NCBI GenBank assembly: GCA_029216955.1
Contig: JANAVB010029819.1
Span: 33,078,709 to 33,142,708 of the forward strand
Origin: Iris pallida
Taxonomy: Eukaryota > Streptophyta > Magnoliopsida > Asparagales > Iridaceae
Direction of reading: 5' to 3'
DNA length: 64,000 bases
The translations under genes and the position numbers were made by a program. Positions 24,357 through 34,223 of the stretch are shown here, one piece after another. The notes under the pieces were generated by a model. The model ran no database searches and had not been told where the DNA came from. It saw only the letters and a program-made list of their open reading frames with translations. The first letter of the stretch is position 1. Each line of letters starts with the position of its first letter.

Positions 24357-27300
24357 TGTAACGCCCCAGTCCCAAAATACGTAGGACTAGGCACATCGAC
24401 ATGCCAGCTGTATACATACGAAGTATACTCCAATATATGAAAACTTCGTATGAATACATAAGCTGTAAATTGCAGTAGAACCATAATAACTAAATCTCAT
24501 CCACAATAAAAGAATTAATAGATATCAATGCTGGATTGTAATTTGTACAAAAGTTGGGTGGAGACAAAGTCCACTACCAACTATCTCAAATAAAATATAT
24601 AAGAAGGAATATACGAAATAACATGACGAGCCAAGTGCAATCATCTTCGAAAGGATGGAGAAGATCACGGCCCGACTAGAACACCTGCGAAAGACAAGAG
24701 CACACACCTGGCGAGATAACCAGGTCCTCAGAGGGACGTAACAAGATACACAAAGAACATGCCATAATAAACTGAATATATAATATGTCACAAACCAAAA
24801 TAAGTGACAAGACGACAACAAGGTAATCTAACCATACTATTGTGTTCATGCAGTTAAGAACAAACCTCCAACGCATGGGTATCTGGCTCAGTAGCAGTAA
24901 ATCAGGCATGGTCCCATCAGGATACCAGAGACCTCAAAGCATAACATTCATCGAATGTCAGAGGCCAGCAGTATCAGTAATAGAAAAGTGCATATGGACC
25001 CATACGTTAAGGAACTGTTCTTCCCACCCAATGTCTAACTGAGTCACATCCATGTCTCATATACCTCTACTAACTGCTAAGTCTCCTAACATGCCTCTAT
25101 TAGCAGTTAGCCCTAACGCATGCGCATGGGGGATCAGCCCACACACAAGAACCTCTACATGCTACTCATCTCACACATCCTCGTGGTACAACAGTGTCAA
25201 GATATATACGATATACTACAGACGGTAGTCTCTTAACTCTAAGTCCATATGCAGTCAAATGATAATAACAAAGTATATCTAATATCACTGAGCAGACAGT
25301 AAATCAAGAACAGTAAGAACTGGAATAACTGAACAGTGATATGTAATAAAATGAAGACTAAATATAAACAGTATAATGGCAAGGTATCTTGCCTGTGGTG
25401 CGAGAAGGGCAAATCCAAGAGTAGCAAGTGTCAGCACCAAAACTCACAAATCACAGATGACTCCAGACGCTGAAACAAACATCAAAAATGATCTCGGTGA
25501 ATAAGATATACCTAGGAAATGCCTGTCCAAAAGTCAATTTCTGGAACAGGGACAAAATCGTAATTTCAGATCAAAATGATGTCCGCCGTTGGACCCGTTT
25601 TGCACCGAAATGCGTGCCAGAACCTACGGTCTCTAAAGTCGTCAAACTACATGTCTACAGATTTTTTTTGACGAGACGAACCCAACGGTATGTCCAATTT
25701 TGGATTCCGGTGGGCTGTGCACAAAATCACCCGTTGAGTGGGATTGTGGGCCCGCCAAAATAGCGTCCCGATCAACGGTCTCAGAATCGGACCAAACTTG
25801 GCTCACAGGACCAGAAAAATATTTCGAGTCCAATGGCGCAAGTTTCATCGCGATATGATGAGTGTGCACAAAGTAATTGAGAAATTCCGAAAAGTCCGAT
25901 ACGGAAAAATTTGACGGATACGGGTCAAATTCGTCGCGCACACGCAACCAATTTGAATTCCGTCAAAGCCCGCACGTCCGCAAAGTCGATACGGACCTTT
26001 CGGTACTCTCGGTTTGCGTCGGGGTCGCCCGGTTTGTCGGGACGTACCTCGTACGGGGTGTTTTTCCACTTTTTGAAAATAGAATTTACAGTTTTTCGGA
26101 AAAGTTTAACAACGTGTAACTTTCTACATACTCGATGAAAAGTGAATCCAAAAGATGCGTTACAATCTCGATTAGGTTGTCTTTGACTGCCTTCAATTAT
26201 TTTTTATGAAAGTTTAATGGACAGCGAGAAAAGTGGCCGACAAGTTGGTGTTTCAAAACAGTTTTTAATATTCAGAAAAGTGGGTTTTTCTCTAACTTCG
26301 TCTCGATTTTTCGAGCAAGATGGATGGCCATGTCAAAATATACCTTGGGGATCTCGAAGAGGGTCAAGTCTACTTTCCAGAACATTTTACGGATTGAAAA
26401 TCGGAGTTACGAGCAGAACGTTACGTCATCGGGAAGTAGGGTACCTTGAGTGGGAAAACTGCTCCGTGGATGACGAAGGGCTGACTTTCGATGCTCCGTT
26501 CGTCGCGCACAAAGCTCCGTCGCTGGTGAAACGAATTCGTAGGCGAAGAGGGTATGATCAGGCTCAACTTTCGTTTTGGAAGTCTAGAGTTTTGAGGTTT
26601 GTAGAGGGAGTTATATATATTACAAGTTGGAGGTAAACGTAATACTACTACTACTATTACTAATAACCCCTTATGTGTTCCCAATAACCCGACCCCACGT
26701 GAACTTGCTGCTGGTGCAGCAAGCATAGGATAGGGAGGGGCCCGCCCCTTTAAGTGGGTTGACTTTCTTTTTTTTCTTTTTTTCTCTTTTCTTTTTCTTT
26801 TTCTTTTTCTTTTTCCTATTCTTTTTCTTTTCTTTTTCTTTTTCTTTACTAAATCTTTTCAAACTTTATAAATATATATATATATATCCATAAATACCCA
26901 AAAAATCTATTTAAAATTTAAATATCATTTAAAGGTCAACTATCCAATTATTTAATATATTTGAGCATATCTATATATATATATAAATTCAATCCTTAAT
27001 AGATCAACTCAAAATAAAAATAGTATTTAAATAGGAAAACATGGTTATTAAACCTCCACAAATTTTAAATAAAAGTTTAATATTATCTACTATATATATA
27101 ATGCATCTAAAATATTTTTTTTTTTACATATATACACAAATTTAAATTGCCATAAAAGGCAACAATAATAATACCACATTAATATCAAATAATATTAACA
27201 ATAATAAAATGTATATTAAATTTTCACAAAATAAATTTAGTAATAATAAAATAATAAAAATTGTTCCAACGTGTGAACTTTACCACACACCCTCATCCGG

Positions 27301-27622
27301 GTCCAGGAACATGTACAATATTGTAAATTATTATTTAATAATAAAATACCATTAATTGTACAAATATTTAAATAATTAGAATTGTACATAAAATTCTAAA
27401 ATAGTTTAGAAAATATTTTTAAGTACATAAAATATGTATACATGGCCACATTTGGTCACACTACCTGCTTACATGGGCTAAAATTGGTTCAGACCATGTT
27501 CGGGCTGAATTGGCCAAACCGGGAATAAAAAAAATAATTAAAACCATAAAATTTATAAATTCATTTTTAAGTCTACTAAAATAATAAAAATAAATTTTTT
27601 TTAAAAAAATAGGGGTTTTACA
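24357..27622 (-). repeat. LTR copy 2 (5' LTR by inferred orientation)
   Basis: 3,266 bp, collinear with copy 1. Visible differences include a 5-bp insertion near 24712 (CCTGGCGAGATAACC against CCTGATAACC) and the longer T/C tract at 26763-26850. Confidence 0.9.
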
Positions 27623-28412
27623 GATGATCTCCAGGGAGTGTAGCCAACGTCTTTTGGTCGTTGATAATAACCCTCAACCTTTTGCTGGCAACTGACTTGT
27701 AGCACGTCCAGATCGCCTGATCTCTGTGCGCTGGTTATCGGTACAACTTTAGCAAATAAAAAAAATAAAAATAAATAAGAAAATATTTAAGAAATGTTGT
27801 AAACAAAGACGGTTTTATTTATACATACCCCCAGCATATCTAGCCAAATAAATCGTCTATCATGTGGGATGTCCCCGAAGTTCATTTAGGGACCATGGAA
27901 CTAACGATGCATTAAGTCGCCCAAATCTCTACCAGCCTAGAGCGGAATGAACCTGAAATAACTAAACAATATACCATTAGAAAATAAAGAGAGTGTGAAT
28001 AAATGTGTATAATAACAATTATATACTTACATCGTTCCATCGGCCCACAGTTCGGGACGAGGGATGCTGGCTGCTCGCTCTGGTAGAGTGTGAGGGTCTA
28101 CAAATCTTAGTCGACATATGTACACTCCATGGTCGACCAACAGGCCAGGATATGGATACGCCCATGTGTAGTCTTTGGTGTAGAAGTGGGATCAGTCGAA
28201 CCAGGGGGAGCACCAGTTGGAGTAGATGCTGAGAGAATATCAGGACTAGCTCCGCCTACCGATGAACGAGTGAATGGCAGAGATAAGCCATCGTCATCAT
28301 CAATAAATTTTCCTCACTAACTCCTCTGTGATCTGCAACTGGAGTAGTAGTAGGAGGAGGAGGGCGGGATGAAGATCCTTGACGTCGTCCATGGCCTCGT
28401 CCCGCCATATGC
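27623..28412 (-). pseudogene. 5' part of CACTA TNPA/Transposase_24-like gene, copy A
   Basis: The start is ATG at 28412 (MAGRGHGRRQGSSSRPPPP), a basic/proline-rich N-terminus. Next, with a small frame change, come SEENLL and GGASPDILSASTPTGAP. About 27960-27840 gives a degraded GRDLGDL...FHGP...NFGDIPHDRRFIWLDM block, and 27735-27623 gives LQVSCQQKVEGYYQRPKDVG. These blocks, separated by AT-rich intron-like gaps, are the upstream exons of the gene whose 3' part is at 16630-17834. The LARD-like element cut the gene in this exon (codons for W-R-S-S). Single-base lesions are present. Confidence 0.65.
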
Positions 28413-28597
28413 AAATCAGAAAAAAAAATGGTGTGATGATACAAATAATCAATACAAATCTAATAAAAATAATAAATTGTGTGATGAAACTCAAAAAGTA
28501 ATGATGTGATATGACTAAAAAAATACTATCGGCATGTCATGATACTAATGATAATAGTTTGATGAAATAAATAATATGTACTAATCTTCTTTATCTT

Positions 28598-29165
28598 CTA
28601 TTCATCTTCATCTTCCGAATTATCTTCATCTTCTACTTCTTTATTTTCACTATCACTTTCACATTCTTCTTTAAATTCTTCTTCCTCATCCGATACGTCC
28701 ATTTCAGACTCCTCCTCTACATGAGGTAAATCCTCTATGTCAAGCTCTTCGTCAACTATGTCATCCTCGATAGTAACTTTAACCTCCATATCGTCAACAC
28801 TGGCCAAACTCATATATATTGGTTGATGCAAGACTACCTCATCCTCCTGGTATGCTAGATCTCCAATATTATATGTATTTTTTGTGTTAGTTTTGTATAC
28901 AGCCCACCAATCATGAGTAGTGCGTCGTAGACTAGGATAACTCGTACAGTACACTTGGACCGTTTGACTAGCCAACACAAATGGTTCGAAATATCCATAT
29001 CTTTTTCCATGTTTTTATATCAACAAATCCAAACTATTTAGCAATTCTCCATCCTTGCTTAGGTGTTGTGTCGAACCAATTACATTTAAATAGCACAATT
29101 TTGCTATCAAAAGAGTAATCCAGCTCTACGATATCTCTTAGAACGCTGTAATAGTCAAATTATGG
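28598..29165 (-). pseudogene. Duplicated TNP2 C-terminal fragment (DUF4216 end, acidic tail)
   Basis: Minus strand. From the junction it reads a broken YYGVLRDIIELDYSF-like stretch, then EPFVLASQTVQVYCTSYPSL and DWWAVYKT, the end of DUF4216. It then runs into NIGDLAYQEDEVVLHQPIYM and a very acidic tail (DEEEEFKEE...NSEDEDE). The last 126 codons are open. DUF4216 is the C-terminal domain of plant CACTA TNP2 transposases. This copy lacks everything upstream because the duplication began inside the domain. Confidence 0.8.
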
Positions 29166-29185
29166 AAAAACATTGTAAAACGAAG

Positions 29186-31135
29186 AATGTAATTAGATAG
29201 CACTAAGAAAACTTATATAGGCTTTGCTCACCCGATCATCTACGAGCTTCCCATCCTTTTTTCGCTTATGGGTACGCTTAAAAACTTTAGGAAAGTCGAT
29301 GGTGTTCGGGTCTCCGCCTTTCCTGGCGACCTCCTCACACTGTAACAATCAAACATCAATTAGTAACTAAACATTAAAATTAAACAATTTAAAAAATAAT
29401 AAATAACAATACTCACCATCTGTCGTTAATGCTCTAAAATTGGGATGTATCCACTCGTGTGGTGACTAACCTTAGCACGGGTAGCCTTTGTCTTCCTGCA
29501 CTTGGCCTTATAGGACGGAGTGTCCATCTTCTTCTTCATCTCCTCCTAAAATTCCTCCTTTAACCACTCCTTGCGATGATCTCCAGGGAGTGTAGCCAAC
29601 GTCTTCTGGTTGTTGATAATATCCCTCAACCTTTTGCTGGCAACAGACTTATAGCACTTCCGGATCGCCTGATATCTGTGCGTTGGTTACCAGTACAACT
29701 TTTGCAAATAAGAAAAAATAAAAATAAATGAGAAAATATTTAAGAAATGTTGTAAAAAAGTTGATTTTATTTATTCATACCCCCAGCATATCTAGCCAAA
29801 TAAATCATCTATCATGTGGGATGTCCCGAGGTTCATATAGGGACCATGGAACTAACGAAGCATCAATTCGCTCAAATCTCTACCAGCTTGGAGCGAAATG
29901 AACCTGAAATAAGTAAACAATGTACCATTAGAAAATAAAGAGAGCATGAATAAATGTGTATAATTAAAATTATATACTTACATCTTCCATCGGCCCACAG
30001 TTCGGGATGAGAGATGCTGGCTAGCCGCTCTAGTAGAGTATGAGGGTCTACAAATTTTGGTCGACGTATGTACACTCTATGGTAGACCAATAGACCAAGA
30101 TATGGATTCGCCCAGTAGGAGCGACATGTGTAGTCTTCGTTGTGGAAGTTGGATCAGTCGAACCAGGGGAGAACCAGAAGGAGTAGATGCTGAGAGAATA
30201 TTCGGACTAGTTCTGCCTACCGATGAACGAGTGAATGACAGAGATAAGCCATCATCATCATCAATGAAGTTGTCCTCGCTAACTCCTCTGCGATCTACAA
30301 CTGAAGTAGGAGGAGGAGGAGGAGGGCGGGATGAAGATCCTTGACGTTGTCCATGGCCTTATCCCGCCATATGCAAATATAAAAAAATAATAAAAAATAG
30401 TGTGATGATACAAATAGTCAATACAAATCTAATAAAAATAAAAAATTATGTGATGATACTCAGAAAGTAATGATGTGATATGACTAAAGATACTATCGAT
30501 ATGTCATGATACTAATGATAATAGTTTGATAAAATAAATAATATGTATTAATCTTCTTTATCTTCTATTCATCTTCATCTTCCGAATTATCTTCATCTTC
30601 TACTTCTTTATTTTCACTATCACTTTCACCTTCATCTTCAAATTCTTCTTCCTCATCCGATACGTCCATTTCAGACTCCTCCTCTACATGAGGTAAATCT
30701 TCTACATCAAGCTCTTCGTCAACTATATCATCCTCTATAGTAATGTCAACCTCCATATCATCAAAACCGGTCAAACTCATATATGTTGGTTGAGGCATGA
30801 CTACCTCATCCTCCTGGTATGCTAGATCTCCAATATTATATATATTTCTTGCTTTAATTTTGTATAAGCCCAGGAATCATGAGTAGTGCCTCGTCGACTA
30901 GGATAACTCGTATAGTACACATGGACCATTTGACTAGCCAACACAAATGGTTCTAAATCTCCATATCTTTTTCCATGTTTTATATTAACCATTCCATATT
31001 TATCAATTCTCCATCCTTGCTTGGGTGTTGTGTCGAACCAATCACATTTAAGCAGCACAATTTTGGTATAAAAAAGAGTAATCCAGCTCTATGATATCTC
31101 TTAGAACACCGTAATAGTCAAATTCTGGATCAGCA
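29186..31135. repeat. Tandem duplication unit B (uninterrupted)
   Basis: The copy of unit A without an LTR-element insertion, so it shows the pre-insertion structure. Identity is about nine in ten bases by eye, lower than between the LTRs of the element inserted in unit A. Confidence 0.85.
29190..30370 (-). pseudogene. 5' part of CACTA TNPA/Transposase_24-like gene, copy B
   Basis: Same exon order as copy A. The start codon survives (30368) but the fourth codon is now a stop (ATG GCG GGA TAA, against CGA in copy A). Downstream the frame reads GHGQRQGSSSRPPPPPP, then GVSEDNFIDDDGLSLSFTRS. The block at 29577-29430 repeats the KMDTL / GGxxIPxLEH region and the block at 29340-29210 repeats ARKGGDPNTIDFPKVF. 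It has no 3' exons of its own; beyond 29186 unit A begins. Confidence 0.65.
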
Positions 31136-32118
31136 TTGTAGACCGAACCCCTTACACAAACTCCAGAATTTTTTGTATAATTAGCCTCCTTGTCGACAAA
31201 TGAGTGATTGATAAGCTTATCAGTGGTTCTAAATTTGAAGCTATTGATGGTATATACATCCAAACACTTCACCCTCTTGCTTGGTACGATAGCTAGTGCT
31301 CGAAGTCTTTCGTTCTGCAACTGTGTACCAGGACAAAAAATCTAAAATATCACGTATCATAATGTCACTAGACAAAGCTTGGAAAAATTGTTAATCCTAT
31401 ATAATTATGGAACCACGACAAAAAATTTCTATCAACCTCTCTAGCAAGATGATCGTTATCAGTGTTAGGTCTCTCTATTTTTTATCTCAGCTCTAAAAGT
31501 ACTGTGACAGTAACGAGAAAATTTAGAGAACTTATTTTACAAGTATAAAAAAATTGAAATATATAGCAAAATTTTGTCGCTTATTTCTCAATATCTTTCA
31601 TCTCCTTTATACCACTATTTAGATATATATACCTATGAGCGGCTTCAAACTCATCGTCCTCTAACCACTAGACGCACTTGTAGGCTTGCCACCAACATTG
31701 AAGATAGCACGGATTCCACTATTCAGTGTGTCGACCTCACCTTCATCATTTGTTTGTGCTCTATTCTGGTTTGTTCTGACATGAGTATCAAAGTAGATTG
31801 AGCAGAAATTTGAGACCTCCTCAATGATATATGCTTCGCATATCGAAGCATCTACATGAGCCTTATTTCCCACCTTCTTCTTCTCGTGATGTAGATATCT
31901 ATAAATAATATGTTGAATATTAGAATTGTTTGAATAAAAAATTATTAGTACTAGATAATTAATTATTGTATACCTCTCAAATGGATACATCCATCGATAA
32001 TGTACAGAAGCACCGATACGTGCTTCGTATGTAAGATGAATCGACAATGTTCTGTACTATCAAAAAAGCCAGAGGAACACCCTTTCTAACTTGCACAATG
32101 TCAATACAATCTTCTCCT
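30565..32118 (-). pseudogene. CACTA TNP2 transposase, C-terminal half (DUF4218, DUF4216)
   Basis: Minus strand, continuing from 50459 across the Tat insertion. At 32118-32040 IVLTLCKLERVFL. Then SIHLTYEARIGASVHYRWMY (DUF4218), an intron-like gap, and LHHEKKKVGNKAHVDASICE (31920-31860). At 31480-31400 NTDNDHLAREVDRNFLSWF. Then DUF4216: EFDYYGVLRDIIELDYSF, LLKCDWFDTTPKQGWRIDKY and EPFVLASQMVHVYYTSYPS (31320-30880). An acidic tail ends at 30565. TNP2 is the CACTA transposase; this half lies downstream of the catalytic core. Frameshifts break it near 31060 and 30830. Confidence 0.85.
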
Positions 32119-32449
32119 TGTAGAAGCATGGAAAAAGACAAGAGAAACCCATGCGGCTCCAAACAGAAGGAGCCTTATGCGGCTCAGGAACCCTTCAGAA
32201 CTTTATGCGGTTCGAAACTCCCCAACAGATCCATGCGGCTCGGACAAAGACACGCGGCCCTCTTCTACTCCCAATTAATTGCTCTGACACAATGAATGAC
32301 AGCTCTGACACAATGAATGATAGCTCTGACGCAATAAATGACAGCTCTGCCATAAAGCCGAAATAATGATGGCGTGCCCCTTGGGAAAAGAAGAAAATCT
32401 TTTTTGTAGGATCCGTCAAGTCCCAAGCACCCCTAGGCGGCTGCTCGCT

Positions 32450-32790
32450 CCATGCGGCTGCCATCCCTATGCGGCTGTCAATTCTCATGCGGCTGCCATC
32501 CCTATGCGGCTGCTCGCTTCATGCGGCTGCCCACTTCATGCGGCTGCCCACTTCATGCGGTTGCATCATTGATGTGGCTGCGTGATTCATGCGGCTGCCC
32601 ACTTCATGCGGCTGTCCACTTCATGCGGCTGCGTCATTCATACGGCTGCTTTCTTCATGAGGCTGCTCGCTTCATGCGGCTGTCCACTTCATGCGGCTGC
32701 ATCATTCATACGGTTGTGTCATTCATGCAGCTGTGTCCTTATGTGACGGTTACCTTCATGCGGCTAGGACTTGGGGGTCACCCGTATGCG
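32450..32790. repeat. 17-bp ATGCGGC minisatellite in the 5' LTR
   Basis: Around 18-20 units of the type CATGCGGCTGCCCACTT, some exact neighbours, others with changes in the spacer half. The ATGCGGY core is the best-kept part. Confidence 0.9.
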
Positions 32791-33194
32791 GTTCACTTAG
32801 ACCACACTCATGCGGTTCTGTCAGACGCCCCGCTCATGACGGTTGAGATACGTGGCGATCCGCATGACAAGTTGAGACACGTGGCTGCCTTATCTCCTCG
32901 GAGTTATGACTGCTCGCAAATCCTGACAACCAGATTTAGTACAATCACCATTATTACTCAAACCAAATCAGATTTATTGTGATTAAGTAAATGGGACACG
33001 TGGCAGGAGATCTGAGCTTGTCATAACAGATTATGAGGATTCATTGCAATCAGCAATAATTGCCCATACAGATTTGGCGCAATCAAGAGTCAATTGCCCA
33101 GATGTAATGCAATCAAGATTAATGGCCCAGATGATTGGCCGTCGACTTTTCAAGGAGGGAATCATTGAAAACCCTAATGATCATACCCCACTCC

Positions 33195-33202
33195 TATAAA
33201 TA
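33195..33202 (+). promoter_or_regulatory. TATA box of the 5' LTR
   Basis: TATAAATA in CTCCTATAAATAGCAAGG, about 400 bp before the LTR end, the normal position for the sense promoter. The 3' LTR has the same box at 50055-50062. Confidence 0.75.
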
Positions 33203-33600
33203 GCAAGGTGCCATTCCCTTACAAAAAGATCAGATCCAGAGAAACAAAAAAAAAGAATATAGCAAGGTGTCATTCCCTTGCAAAAGAGATCCTCTCCATC
33301 CGGCTGGACACATAGAGAAACAAAAAGGCACGCACAAAAGAGTCTTCCCATCCAGAGAGTATTTCTTCATCAGAGCCAAGGCTACGTCTGATCGTCCAAG
33401 GAGTAAGGCAGAGCGGCCGTCGCTTTCCCGAGCCTCTACCGTCACCCTCCAGAATCAAAACTAAACAATCGTACTTAGACTGCTGTACCTAGGTTTTCGT
33501 CCCTAGGCTTTCTTTGTACGAGCGAGTTTGTATTGTGAAGTAAAAGTCCAGTCCTCCCATATAAATTGTTCTGTTCTTTTATAATCAATAGAAAACACAA

Positions 33601-33618
33601 TGACGACTCTGCTGGGGA
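33601..33618 (+). promoter_or_regulatory. Primer binding site, tRNA-Arg type
   Basis: TGACGACTCTGCTGGGGA starts three bases after the LTR. It differs by one base from TGGCGACTCTGCTGGGGA, which complements the 3' end of plant tRNA-Arg (…CCCCAGCAGAGTCG plus CCA). tRNA-Arg priming is a trait of Tat/Ogre-type elements. The change at the CCA-pairing position would weaken priming. Confidence 0.75.
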
Positions 33619-33995
33619 CTAACTTCTCTACGGCTGAGGAGTTGGTGACGCAATCAGACGCAGCCAAACTTGGTTCCACTCAACAAATGCTGGTTGCCCG
33701 GTTTGACCAGTAGGCGTTTGAAGAAATGCTCTCCGACGGAAGCGCTGGCCCGGTCCAGCAGCGAGCCCGCACGAAGAAGGCCCGCAGGGAGTGGAGACCC
33801 AAATTATTTGCTCCTCCCCAAGCTCTCGAAAAAGTACTCTCTGTTGCCCGAGACAGCGGAGAAGTCTCGCGTGCGGCCCCGCTTCAGACCACAGAGGACT
33901 CTGCTGTCCCCAAGTCTGGCAGAAGAAAATACTATGATACTGGACTTGCAGGGGCAAAGAGGAACTCTGTGCAATCCAAGCCGCATAAGGGCGCC

Positions 33996-34223
33996 AACCG
34001 CATGGGAAAAGCTCATGCGGCCGCAACTGTCAATCGCATGGAAAAAACTCATACGGCCAGAACTGCCAGCCGCATGAAGACAGCCTACACGGCGATGACT
34101 TCTAGCCGCATACAAAAATTTTATGCGGCCACAAAGGATAGCCGCATGCAGACAGCCTGCACGGCTACACATACCAGCCGCATGCAGACAGCCTACACGG
34201 CCACCCATCCTAGCCGCATACCA
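33996..34223 (+). repeat. 36-bp coding repeats in gag with inverted ATGCGGC boxes
   Basis: Six and a part units of 36 bp. Several pair a CCGCATG box with a CATGCGG or related box about 10-15 bp away, so single units can form hairpins, best in the first (CCGCATGGGAAAAGCTCATG followed by CGG). Confidence 0.85.

Larger units (their letters stand above)
17835..27622 (-). mobile_element. Coding-poor LTR retrotransposon with 3.2-kb LTRs (LARD-like)
   Basis: Two direct repeats, 17835-21069 and 24357-27622, begin TGTAACGCCCC and end GGGGTTTTACA, and flank 3.29 kb of noncoding interior. The 5-bp duplication is GATGG (17830-17834) against GATGA (27623-27627). The other copy of the surrounding CACTA duplication shows the uninterrupted site TTGCGATGATCTCC at 29571. 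Orientation is inferred as minus from a remnant of the gypsy pol end (NFEDEIF) and a GGGTAGGA purine tract next to the LTR at 21069. Over the first 370 bp the LTRs differ by about seven substitutions and one 5-bp indel by eye, so this is a fairly recent insertion. Confidence 0.9.
27623..29185. repeat. Tandem duplication unit A, right portion
   Basis: Collinear with 29573-31135. The unit contains the end of TNP2 and the beginning of the TNPA-like gene. The junction with unit B is near 29165-29190, where TNP2 sequence stops mid-domain and TNPA intron sequence starts. Confidence 0.85.
32119..33597 (+). repeat. 5' LTR of the Tat-lineage element
   Basis: Starts TGTAGAAGC and ends GAAAACA. From 5' to 3' it holds several ATGCGGC boxes (32151-32250), a 21-bp repeat GCTCTGACACAATGAATGACA in about 3.5 copies (32280-32352), a 17-bp minisatellite, a TATA box, and a direct repeat of about 40 bp (TAGCAAGGTGCCATTCCCTT and again near 33260) just after the TATA box. 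Frames of up to 176 codons over the minisatellite are repeat artefacts. Confidence 0.92.

Noticed and set aside
28598..28978. Acidic 126-codon protein as a nuclear host gene
   Set aside because: It is the C-terminal tail of TNP2; the same tail is found at 30565-30798 in the other duplication unit.
32450..32790. Regular repeats with variable spacers as a CRISPR-like array
   Set aside because: The period is 17 bp, the repeats are imperfect and the setting is a plant LTR. It is a minisatellite.
32452..32982. A 176-codon Cys-rich frame (and 49210-49842, 49248-49706) as a metal-binding or secreted protein
   Set aside because: The Cys-Gly-Cys pattern is a translation of the 17-bp minisatellite in three frames; overlapping frames show the same pattern. 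It lies in LTRs.
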